DNA from: Echria macrotheca
Lineage: Eukaryota > Ascomycota > Sordariomycetes > Sordariales > Schizotheciaceae
Reading direction: 5' to 3'
Assembly: GCA_030411725.1 (NCBI GenBank)
Contig: MU839850.1
Location: 1-64,000, forward strand
Length of the DNA: 64,000 bases
This document shows, piece by piece, positions 1-10,219 of this stretch. Below the pieces are notes generated by a model that saw only the letters and a program-made list of their open reading frames with translations, was not told the origin of the DNA and made no database searches. The position numbers were made by a program, and so were the translations under genes. Within the stretch, counting starts at the first letter, position 1. Each line of letters opens with the position of its first letter.

Positions 1-545
1 TTTTAGTGGTCTTTTGTTTTTTGGGCCTTTGTTTTTGGGCTTTGCTTTTTTTGGCGTTTTTTTTTTGGTGTTATTTTTACTCCCCCCCCCCCCCCCCCCC
101 CCCCCTTTCCTATTGTCGTCCTGTATCCCCTCCCCGTTTCCTTCTGTCATTTCTTGTATCTCTTTCCCATCCTTTTGTCGTCCGTACTCCTCTCTTGTTT
201 CTCGTTCGTGTTTCTGTTTTTGCATACTCGTTGTATGCTTGCTGCGGCCATTTGCTTCAAGCTGTATCTCTTCCTGCATTTATTCGACTGCCATCGCTCT
301 GCTGTGGCATCCTGGTTTCTTTGCCGGTCATGTTGTAGTGGTTTGTCTCCTTAAACTTGCTCTGTTTTTCCCAGAGTGGCAGACTAGGATCTACCATTCT
401 CTCTTTCTTTGCTAGTATTTACCCTTTTTCTACTTCTCGCCGTGTATCCCCAGCTACGTCGAGTTGACACTCGTCCGTTGTTGGCTGAACTGTGACGAAT
501 CAAAGTTTCTTGTGCTCGTTTCTTAAGCGCCACTCTGCTTAGCTG
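1..545. other. Low-complexity pyrimidine-rich stretch, no gene seen
   Basis: T/C-rich DNA with a 24-base poly-C run at 82-105 and T-rich flanks. Three short overlapping open frames occur here, but they encode only composition-driven Phe/Pro/Leu/Ser strings and resemble no protein I know. I searched by eye for the missing N-terminal Rossmann exon of the oxidoreductase downstream (a GxGxxG-type motif) and did not find it in any forward frame. Confidence 0.6.
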
Positions 546-1787
546 TTGGGGACCTTTGTAATGATCCCACAGTGTTGGACCCTAGTCATTTCTAGTTTCT
601 CATGGGTATGCACCACAATTGCTAACAATCGGAATCAGAACGGCGGCCACTGCCAACCCGTAGTCTTCACCGGCACTCCCGAGTCAGCCGCCTTCGAACT
701 CGCCAATTTTCACTTTCTCGAATCCCTCGTCCGCTCCCATAACATCCCCTGCGACTGGACCCCCGTGGCCGGCGGCGTGCGCACGTTTCTGACCCCTTCC
801 CTATTCGCCGAAGCCGCTGCCTCGGCTGTGCGTTTCCAGAAACACTTTCCCGACCATCTCGAGATTGTATACCCCGAGAACAGCGAACGGTTGGCCGAGC
901 TGAGAATCCCAAACGTGGCGGGTGCTATTGTGCAGCGGTGTGCTGCGTCGCTGTGGCCTTACAAGTTGGTGGCTTATCTACTCGAGGAGCTTGTTGCGTC
1001 CCATGGGGATGGGGGGTTTAATTTGCAGACGAATACGCCTGCCACGAAAATTTCGAGGAAGGAGGATGGGAGGTGGGAGGTCGTTACGCCGAGGGGGAGT
1101 ATCATGACAAGACAAGTGCTTCTGGCGACGAATGGCCATACGGGATTTCTGTTGCCTGAGATGGCGGACCTTGTTGTTCCTGTGCGTGGACAGGTCGCTG
1201 CGCTGGTGGCGGATGAACCCCCGGAAAAGCTCGGAAGGTCTTATGGTTTTGACGGGGAGCCATCGGCAGACCAGCCCTGGCGGAGTGATTACCTTATTCA
1301 GCGACCTACCGGTAAAAACGAGTTCATATTCGGTGGAGGGAGGGGACTAGAGGCGAATATGGGCGTGGGCGAGTGGAGGGACAATGTTATCGAGGACAAG
1401 GTCTCGCATTTCTTGAAGACTCAGCTCGCGCCGCCGCTTGACCTGGGACAGGACACAAAGTTGGAGGCGGCGGCGGAGTGGACGGGCATCATGGGGTATA
1501 GTAGAGACATGTTCCCGTTTGTTGGACAGGTTCCCAGCTCGGTTGGAGGTGGAGAGGGACTGTTTCTGTGTGCTGGATTTACGGGACATGGGATGCCGAA
1601 CGCGGCGCTGAGTGCGCATGCTGTGGTGGGCATGATGGGCGGTAGACCGGAGAAAGTCGATTATCGGCTTCCGGGGGAGTATGTATTGGACGAGGAGCGG
1701 GTTGTGATGGCGAGGGGTCTGGTTACCGTGGAGGAATGGGAGGGGCTCGGGTGGGCGGTTGACTTTCCAGGCTTGTTTGCTAGGTAG
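546..1787 (+). pseudogene. FAD-dependent amine oxidoreductase (DAO family), 5'-incomplete
   Basis: The open frame gives 413 residues, but family resemblance begins only at base 639 with NGGHC, the conserved segment that in DAO proteins follows an N-terminal dinucleotide-binding fold. Just before it stands GCTAAC...ATCAG (621-638), a textbook branch site and 3' splice acceptor, so the first ~31 residues of the open frame are probably intron. The C-terminal half looks intact: a GQVAALV strand, an EWTGIMGYSRDMFPFVG segment and the FAD-pyrophosphate-type block CAGFTGHGMPNAALSAHAV. The expected first exon, with the FAD GxGxxG motif, is not found in bases 1-600. Either it lies beyond the window edge behind a long intron, or the gene is broken. 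Without it the protein could not bind FAD normally. Members of the family oxidise amino acids or other secondary amines; the substrate cannot be told from sequence. I class it as a pseudogene or partial gene, uncertain which. Confidence 0.6.
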
Positions 1788-2084
1788 TATTTTGGTATAT
1801 TCTGTATTTGATGATTCTCTCTGGACCTTTTTTTCGGAGGGTTTTTTTTTTTTTTTTTTTTTTTGGAAAGCGTCAAGTTTGAAGTATTTCGTCTGCTGAC
1901 TTATCCGCACTCGCAGCGGATCGCAGCGGCTTTGTACCGCTCGATCAGGCAGGTACTCTCAACTCTGATCAAACCGGCTCCTGCTTGTAACATCTCACAG
2001 CGAGAAAACCGAGTTTACTCGACAATATCATCCTATTCTTGTTTTTCTGGTTCTTTCTTGATAAAAAAGAGATAGAGACGCAAA

Positions 2085-3934
2085 ATGCCCCTCTCCGACC
2101 AAGAGTGGGCCGAGGTGTCGACGGAGCTGCCGCAGCCCACCGATGCCGTCATCCACCAATACCTCGCCAGCCGCCAGGCACTCAAAGACGAAGAGAAAAA
2201 AGAACGGGCCGACCACTCGTTCCGCCAGTCGCTCACACCCATTGCCCGCCGCGCCTGTGACATCGTCGCCCACATCCGCGACCATGAGCGCCGCACCGTG
2301 TGGACTCCGGCCCTCGAGGAGCGGCTGGCGAGGGACAGACCCATGTATCCGGGCATGATGTTCTCGCTCGCCAAGGAGACCATGGAGTCGACGCTGCTAT
2401 GGAAGATTGTGCGGCGCATGCCCAAAGGGGCTTTATTGCGTATTTTTCCTGTCTTGAAATATGATGTGAGAGTAATTAATGACCAACACGCTCAGATGCC
2501 CACCTCAACGCCATGGTCGACGTCGATTATCTTCTGGACCTCACCCTTTCCACCCCCGGCATGCACATCTCCAGCTCTGCTCCCCTGACGAGTCCATCGG
2601 CATTGACCAATGCGTCCCTGTCCATCCGGTTCCGGAACCCATTGGCGTCTGTTCCGTCCCTCTACGAGGAGAGCTATGTGTCAAACAGCTACGTGCCGCT
2701 GACCCATGCGGCAGACACGTTTCCCTCCGGCGGACGAGCAGGGTTCGTGGCCTGGTTCAAGTCCCGCTGTGTACTGTCATCAACGGACGCGGCAGAACAG
2801 CACCACGGCCAGGATGCCATCTGGAAAAAGTTCAGGAGCTGTTTCCAGGTCCTGGGGACCCTGATCCCCTACGAACCCATATGGCGGGGTTTCCTGCGGC
2901 GGCTGATGAGTTTGTTGGTGGCAGATGGTGTGTACTGGGCCGAAATTCGGTACGGTTTTTGTCAGAATACTTGGTGACCAAAACTAACGAGACAGATTCA
3001 CCTGGCCCATGAACTACTGTCGGGACGGACAGGAGACGCCCGAGACGGATTATAATCACATGTTCCAGGTCATCGACGAAGAAGTGGCCGCTTTCCAGGC
3101 GTCAGAACAAGGTAAAAGGTTCTGGGGCCTCCGCATGATCTGGACGGCGGTTCGTAGCCTCGACACGCGCTCCATCGTCGAGAACATGGATCATTGTCTA
3201 GCGACCAAGCTTGCCTGGCCGCAGCTGGTCGCGGGTTATGATCTTGTTGGCCCCGAGGACGACGGTCGGCCCCTGGTGGATTTGCTCGCCGAACTCTTCT
3301 GGTTCCGCAAGCAGTGCGCGCTCGAGGGCGTGACGATCCCCTTTTTCTTTCATGCCGGCGAGACGCTGGGGGATGGCGACAGCACCGACGACAATCTGTT
3401 TGATGCGCTGCTCTTGGGGACCAGGCGTCTTGGCCATGCGTTTTCGCTGTATAAACACCCGCGACTGATCCAGGCTGTGCGCGACAAGCGGATTCTGGTC
3501 GAGAGTTGTCCCATCTCCAACGAGATTTTGCGGTTGACGGGGAGTATCTTGCAGCATCCGCTGCCGGCGCTGCTGGCGAGGGGCGTTGCGTGTGCGCTGT
3601 GTAATGATGATCCAGCGATTCTTGGCCAGGACACGGCGGGTATGACGCATGATTTCTGGCAGGCATTGCAGGGCTGGGAGAATCTTGGCCTGGCCGGGCT
3701 GGGGTCGTTGGCGGAGAATAGTGTACGGTGGGCCGCCTTTGAGGATCAGAGTAATGACGAGTGGTGAGTCTTTTTTCCTTGGGATTAGTTGATACTGATG
3801 TTGATAGGATCGGGGATATACGCGCGGCGACGATGGGGAGCGGTGTCAAGGCGCAGAGACTAAAGGAGTGGGCTGTCGAGTGGGAGCGGTTTTGCCTTGA
3901 GATTGTGGAGGAGTATGGGGAACAATGGGCTTGA
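2085..3934 (+). CDS. Adenosine deaminase-related protein (ADGF/CECR1 subfamily)
   Basis: Four exons: 2085-2439, 2496-2949, 2996-3763, 3808-3934, giving 567 residues. All three introns (56, 46 and 44 bp) join in frame; the first restores the zinc-binding motif ALLHAHLN across the splice. Further active-site blocks of metal-dependent adenosine deaminases are present: FFFHAGETLGDG, RLGHAF, SCPISNEIL and CNDDPA, which supply the remaining metal-ligand and catalytic His/Glu/Asp residues. The long N-terminal extension before HAH and the HAGET form fit the growth-factor-like ADGF/CECR1 branch rather than the compact cytosolic enzyme. The family hydrolyses adenosine or deoxyadenosine to inosine or deoxyinosine. 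No clear signal peptide is visible at the N-terminus (MPLSDQEWAEV), so an intracellular role in purine salvage is more likely than secretion. The start is the first ATG in the frame, close behind an A/T-rich leader. Confidence 0.9.
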
Positions 3935-4356
3935 TCTGCTGTATTGTCCAGAGACGGGTGTCCAAGGGAGGATGTGAACCGGGTCGAAAAGATAAAATCC
4001 GCCGAGAGCTTGGATTGATGGGCTGGACAGATACAACAGCTCCCACTTCTAAAAAGAATACTTGGGTCATATTGCTGTTCGAGTGGGAATGTTGGAGAGG
4101 TAAGTCTCGGGGTCTTGATGGGTAGGCTCTTTACATTTCCTCATCCCACTTACACGACCAACTCGAACGCAGGGTTGGCGTCAGAAAACAAAGTTTTTTG
4201 GATTAAAAGGAAAGAAGATTACACGATCAAGGCAAAGTATGGCAGGGTACAATATGGTATTTGGTGATAACCTTGGTCTTGAACACTTTCATATCCCGGG
4301 GTTTAAGGGGCAAGGGGTAGGAACAAGACTCGGGTATGCCAAACATAAACAACTAG

Positions 4357-4536
4357 GTAACGACGAATTGCCAGAATGATGATTGAGAGTAGTCTTTCCG
4401 GAATACATGTAATCGTGGGGGCCAAAAGAGCAACGAGTCTTGCTTTTATTGTGTCAGCGTTGAGACGGGATGTGCGTTTGTGACTTGAGACAACGAGGGT
4501 TCTGGCTCGTCCTCACTGCTTCACCAAGGCCATAGT
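4357..4536 (+). repeat. Dispersed repeat, copy A (inverted relative to copy B)
   Basis: About 180 bp that match the reverse complement of 9475-9655. The core from CTTTCCGGAATACATG (4395) to TTCACCAAGGCCATAG (4536) is roughly 90% identical by eye; identity is weaker at the left edge. Many differences are C/T or G/A transitions, compatible with age or mild RIP-type mutation. No open frame, so it may be a MITE, a solo LTR or another element remnant. Confidence 0.8.
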
Positions 4537-7297
4537 GATAAACTTGTGGTAGGTATTTTATAAATGAGAATATTTCCCAGTTACAGAGAGGTTATTCTTT
4601 TATTTGCCATACAATAAAACGGCTTGCTTGGTTGGTGGGGGCCTGGAAAATTTATTCTTAGGTACTTACACAGTACGGCGAGGGTATCTACATACATAGG
4701 TATTCTTATGGGCAGGCAGCACCGTATTCTTAATGTGGTGCAGGGGTTGACTGTATATGTTTGTCAGGGAAGAGGGAGAGAAGTTGAGTTGTCAGCTTTT
4801 TTTTTTATGATTTGGAGAAGATGCTTCATTCTTTCCGTCTTCCGGAAACTACTTGATCGGAACGGACCGCTGACCGGACCCGGGATCCAAGTTTTGGAGA
4901 AAGCTGTTCCCAGGATATGCAAGAGAGGGATGGAATAGAATCCTCCCGCGAAGGCATGGATCGGATCATGTGGGCATTATTTTGGGCCAGGGCTGTGCCT
5001 CATTGCTTATTTTGTGAGGGGATGATAAAATCGATCCCACAAATCCGAGATGGTGCTTAAGGACTTTGTGTAACGGTGACACTTGTGTAACTATGTGTAA
5101 CGATGTGTGTAACGACTGGAGGATTGGGGGGGATTTGCCGGGGAACATGTGGAGGATGGGACTTTTGTGTGTTTGGTGTATGTGGTTACACAGCGTTTAT
5201 AGGAGACGGGGAATTTTTTGGTATATATTACTTTTTTTCTTCTTTGGATGTTTTGATCCTGGGGGAACACGTCTGTTGGATGGGGGAGTTGGAGAAAGAG
5301 CTGGATGGTTGGGGTTGTGCGTGGTGGTTGTGGTTGTGATTTTAGGAAGTTAGGGGGGAGCATCGTTTTTTTTTACCCTTGTACCTATGCTATGCAAGGA
5401 ATGTAAGGGGTGTGTGGTGGGCGTGATGGGCGCCACGTTGTATCTCTGGGACCTAGGTATCAAACGTATTTTGTCTATGCTTCTGTTTTTGTATAACCTC
5501 CCTTACTACTTCAGTATGGAAGTAAAAACATGACTCGTTGACACCAAAACTCTGCGTACAGCAGCGAGATGGTAACATGAGCAGCATCAAGAAAAGAGGC
5601 AGAGATAAGCTTCGACGGAACGACAGGCCGGCTTGGTACCTTGGCTAGCTGCTGTGGCCGTTGCCAAGCATGCTTGATTTATCAAGCCACGCGTCTCGGC
5701 AGAATGCTTGTGCTGTGGTGGATGTGGTTGTACGGAGTAGTACCAGTGGTTGTATCACGACGGCCACACATCGTCCTTGGTAGCTTTCCACAACATTTTT
5801 GGTGGGTCTTGTCCAAGGATTACTATCTCGAGACAAGACTTTTTTCTCGTCGACGGCATGGCCTCCTCTTAACTCCCCAGCAGCTGAAAATTTCCGAGGC
5901 ATGTAAGCCAGGTCAAGCAGGGTAATTTATACCTCCGACATCTCTCAAAAAGAGTGGAAGAAGCGGAAGAATCCGCCACGCTGGGACGACAACAACACTG
6001 AATAAAAACTGTCTTCCCCGCATCCATCCGCTGCAAGTTTGAACCGGCGTTATTGAACTGCCGGACGGTTATCCGCCTGCTCACCCCGGCCACGCGCAGT
6101 GGTCGCTTGCTTGGTCTGTGGATGGGTTGCTGGCCGAGGTGGGAAGGTAGGTCGCAGCGCAGCTGGGAACAGCTGTGGGAGCGGCAACCTTATCCGTTCC
6201 GGATGCACACCTAGTATCTTTTTTGCTTAATTGATGGCATGACGGGGACTTTTCCAATTCAACCGGGGCCAATTGACGGGCGGGAGAACGACGACGCAGC
6301 GGGATCCCCAGAACAAACGGGCGGGTCTTGTTTTTTTTCGTCTGCTTCCCTTTTTTCCCCCGCATATTTTGTCGCAGCAGCGTCGATCTTCCAACCGGAC
6401 AACTTTTCCAGCAAAGATGTCGTTGAATAATTCGTTGATGAGATGCAAACAAACCCGGTGACCAGAAATTCGGTTCGACTGCTGATCCTGGACCCCTCTC
6501 GGCATCGCGCGGTTCGCTCACACCTGTCCTTCTCTGCATGGAAAAGGTTAACCTTCTTTTTCTGCCCTGCCGCTGTCCTATCATTTTGGTGTCATTCTAT
6601 TCGTCGCTTCCCCCCTACCCCCTACCCCTTCAGCTTCCCCGCGTTTTCTCGTGTCAAACCAGCATTCGAGCGCTCAGCCATGACGTCTTTCCAGCCTCCC
6701 ACTAGCTGTGACGTGATGAGTGGAAGGAATACACTACTAGCAAAAATCCAACGCCAGGTACCTAGGCACACACATACACTACAACCTAAACTCGTTGAGA
6801 AGGAATGATGGGGGGAACGAAGGAGTATGAACCAGTAACATAGGCCCAACAAGCGAGAAAGAGAGGCAAACTACCAGCTAAAAGGTTTGGATATTCGGTC
6901 CGGAAGTAATCCCCCCCCTCCTTCCCCGGACCGGTCCCGGTTCATCACGCACCACAATTGCGACTTCAACCGCGCGAATCAATGACCGTGCTTCCCCCCC
7001 ATTGCCACAAATCCGGGTCTCTTCCCAAGGGTTTTGTTTCTGCTAGTTCTTTTGTAGAAAGCTGTTATACCATGCTTTCCGTATATGATGGGCGACGCAA
7101 GGTAGTTTAAAAAATTCTTGGTTGGCGGTTTTTCGTATCACCTCCCTCCCCCTTCCCCCGTGTTCTCACCTCCCCTCCGCTTTGCTTGCCTGTCCTCTGT
7201 TCGTCTCGCCCGGTGTGTGTGTTTTTTTGCGACTTCGAGACACATTAACCCAAGGTAATTGGGTTCACTGTCGTCTCACCTCCTTTTCTCGTCCGAC

Positions 7298-7298
<1 letters not shown>

Positions 7299-7331
<33 letters not shown>
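7299..7331. repeat. (AC)n microsatellite in the permease leader
   Basis: About sixteen AC units, ending roughly 70 bp before the permease start codon and so probably inside its promoter or 5' leader. Confidence 0.95.
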
Positions 7332-7333
<2 letters not shown>

Positions 7334-7402
7334 GACGGATCTCCCCGGTGATCGGCATCGAGAACCCAAAAAAGAGGTGGAGGGCAAGAAACACCATACA
7401 AA

Positions 7403-9207
7403 ATGGCCTCCGAAATCGACGTCGAAAAACGGGCCAACGAGCACAAATACACTACCGGCCAACCCGACTACGACGGCAACGGCAGCGCCGACGAGAAGGC
7501 AGCCTCCGACAAGGTCGAGGATGCGTCCTCCCCGCAAAGACCGGCGCGCGGCCGCCTCCAGCCGCCCGAGATGATCCGGGCCTGGTCGACCGAGGAGCGG
7601 GCGGCGCGCGAGAAGGCTCTCAAGCGCAAGATCGACTTTCGCCTGTTGCCGGCCATTATCCTCATGTACATTCTGAACTACATCGACCGGTATGTTTTTT
7701 TTTGTTATCTACTCGGAATTTTGTATCTATATATTAATGTGCGTGGTATATAGAAACAACATCGCGGCTGCCCGTCTCGCCGGTCTGGAGCGCGATCTGA
7801 GCCTCAGCAATGTCGAGTTCCAGACGTCCGTCAGTATCCTGTTTGTGGGCTATCTGCTCATGCAGATCCCGTCCAACTTGTTCCTCAACAAGATCGGCAA
7901 GCCGGCGCTTTATCTGCCCACCTGCGTATGTTTTTTCTTTTCTCCTCTCTTCTCCTTTTCAGATAACGAGGTAAAAACAAAAAGCTAACAGAGACAACAA
8001 AAAAAAAAGATGATCGTCTGGGGCATGATATCCGCCGCCACAGCCGCCTGCAAGTCCGCCACCGGCCTCTACATCGTGCGCTTCTTTCTTGGTTTTGTCG
8101 AGGCCGCCTACTTCCCCGGCTGTCTGTATTACCTCTCGTGCTGGTACACGCGCGCCGAGCTCGGCTTCCGCACCGCCATCCTCTACTCGGGCGCGCTTAT
8201 CTCCGGCGCCTTCTCCGGGCTCATCTCGGCCGGCGTGCGGTACGGCATGGACGGCACGCGCGGCTACTCGGCCTGGCAGTGGCTGTTCATCATTGAAGGT
8301 GTTGCTACTATCGGGATCGCCTTTGGCTGCTACTTCATCCTGCCCAACTTCCCCCGGACGACGTCGTGGCTCACCGACGAGGAGCGCGAGCTGGCCGTCT
8401 GGCGGCTGCAGGAGGACATTGGCGAGGACGACTGGGTGAACAGCGCCGAGCAGACCTTCTGGCATGGCGCGAAGCTGGCGTTTATGGATATAAAGACCTA
8501 CGTTTTGGTTTGTTTGCTCTCTCCCTCCGTTCCTTTTTTTGGGTCGCCCTAATATCTAGAGATCTCGATAATCTAACAGGTGATAACAGATGGTCCTCGT
8601 TTTCTGTATCGTCGCCTCAGGCACAGTCACCAACTTCTTCCCCACAGTCGTCAAGACGCTCAACTACAACGACGTCAACACGTTGCTCCTCACCGCGCCC
8701 CCCTACGTCCTCGGCGTCATCGTGACCTACCTCAACGCCACCCACGCCGACAAGACGGGCGAGCGCTACTGGCACATCGTGGGTCCCATGGCCGTCGCCA
8801 TCGTCGCGTACATCATCGCCGCCACCACCATGAACACGGGCGCGCGCTACCTCAGCATGATGCTCATGGTGCCCTCGGTATACTCGGCCTTCGTCGTCGG
8901 GCTCGCCTGGATCAGCAATACCATGCCCCGTCCCCCCGCGAAGCGTGCCGCCGCGCTGGCGTTTATCAATGCCGTCAGCAACTGCTCGAGCATCTATGCT
9001 TCGTATCTGTATTTCGACGCGCCGCAGTATACCGTCGCCATGGTGGTCAACTGCTCGACGGCCGTGATTGCGGTTATTTTTGCGACGATTATGCGGTTCA
9101 TTCTTGTTAGGCTGAATCGCAAGCTCGAGGCGGGCATCTTTGTCGAGGGGGCTATTAATGCGCTCCCGGGCGAGGCGGCCGCGAATGGGTTCCGGTTTAA
9201 GGTGTAA
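7403..9207 (+). CDS. MFS permease, anion:cation symporter family (Dal5/allantoate-nicotinate type)
   Basis: Exons 7403-7689, 7754-7925, 8010-8507 and 8590-9207 join to 524 residues; introns are 64, 84 and 82 bp. After a ~75-residue charged cytosolic N-terminus comes KRKIDFRLLPAIILMYILNYIDR, then RNNIAAARLAG (joined across intron 1), the signature opening of the Dal5-like branch. It continues with SILFVGYLLMQIPSNLFL and TM4-5 RFFLGFVEAAYFPG, a central loop with PRTTSWLTDEER, and six further hydrophobic segments in the last exon. This branch imports small organic anions such as allantoate, nicotinate, pantothenate, biotin or dipeptides at the plasma membrane; the substrate is not predictable here. 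Intron 3 ends at 8589 rather than at the earlier CAG at 8579, because only the later site restores frame to MVLVFCIVASG. The gene is flanked by inverted repeat copies at about 4.4 and 9.5 kb. Confidence 0.9.
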
Positions 9208-10219
9208 TTTGGTTTTTTGTAGGGAACGGTATTTAGGTTGAGGTTTGGGGGACATGATATGGAGTCGGATACCTACGTAGGTACCTAGTCGTGGTTCAAA
9301 TCGATTTCTTTTTCGTCCGTCTTCCGCTGCTGGGTGAAACTGCCACTGCCACAGGCTTTCTGGGCCGGGGAGGGGGGAGGTCGGGGGGCTTCGATACCTT
9401 AACAGGGCAAACGAATTGATGACGGGGTTTCCAGAGACAAGAAGGAACTTGTGGCTGCCTCTCTGTTAGCTGACTATGGTCTTGGTGAAGCAGTGAGGAC
9501 GAGCCATCACCCTCGTTATCTCAACTCGCAAACGCACATCCCGTCTCAACGCTAACAATATAAAACCAAGACTTATTGCTCTTTTGGCCTCCACGATTAC
9601 ATGTATTCCGGAAAGGCTATTTTCCAAGGTCCCTCTGGCAACTTGTCGTTGGTTGTGTTTAGGTACCTATCTCTTCCGGGCACAATTCCTTCCCCTCACG
9701 AGCAAGAAATTAAACAACGTCTCAAAGACCCATTGCACAACCACAACCATATCAATCCCACCCACTCAGTGTTTTTATAGCAAAAACTGTCTCTCCATTG
9801 TGTGCTGGGGGGCTGACTATAGATACACTAACTACCTAAGGTACGTAGTTTTACCCAAAGGACCTCTAGAAAACTTCCATCATCATATCCATGCCGTGTG
9901 TCGTGTCGTGTCCTTTCAGCTAAGCTTTAACAAAAAACAAACAACAAAAACAAAACAACCGCAGAAAAAAGAGTCCAGCAAAAACAAAACAAAACAATGC
10001 TCTAACCATGTTCCCCCTTGTCCCTCTCCGCCATATGCTTGAGCCATCCATCCCATCCATCACCACTCGATAAACACTCAAAAAAGATATCCATATAGAG
10101 TCCACCTCCACTACCATGGCTTCTCAATAATAAACCCACACCGAGCGATACCATCATCTCAGGGGAAAAGTCGTCCTCCAAAAAATAGAGAAAAGTAGAA
10201 AAGAACACCGCTAGCGCCC
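9208..10219. other. Intergenic with dispersed repeat copy B
   Basis: No gene seen. It contains repeat copy B and several palindromic TACCTA/TAGGTA motifs, for example around 9267-9291 and 9832-9848. The right part, about 9900-10200, is A/C-rich and probably holds the 3' UTR of the minus-strand gene that follows. Confidence 0.6.
9475..9655 (-). repeat. Dispersed repeat, copy B
   Basis: Reverse-complement partner of 4357-4536. The pair is about 5 kb apart and faces inward around the MFS permease. The copies share an uninterrupted CCGGAATACATGTAATCGTGG-like block apart from one base, then diverge by scattered transitions and small indels. Confidence 0.8.

Larger units (their letters stand above)
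3935..7402. other. Intergenic, 3.5 kb, no recognisable gene
   Basis: Only short open frames with no recognisable domain. It holds copy A of a dispersed repeat (about 4357-4536, listed separately) and scattered TAGGTA-type motifs. Close to the downstream permease there is pyrimidine-rich DNA and an (AC)n microsatellite. A minus-strand frame at 6081-6584 is rich in Arg/Ser/Pro and looks like chance. Confidence 0.6.

Noticed and set aside
6081..6584. 167-codon minus-strand frame upstream of the permease
   Set aside because: Arg/Lys/Ser/Pro-rich with no domain and no supporting signals.
9291..9310. tRNA-like B box (GGTTCAAATCG)
   Set aside because: No A box, acceptor stem or cloverleaf can be drawn from the preceding 80 bases.
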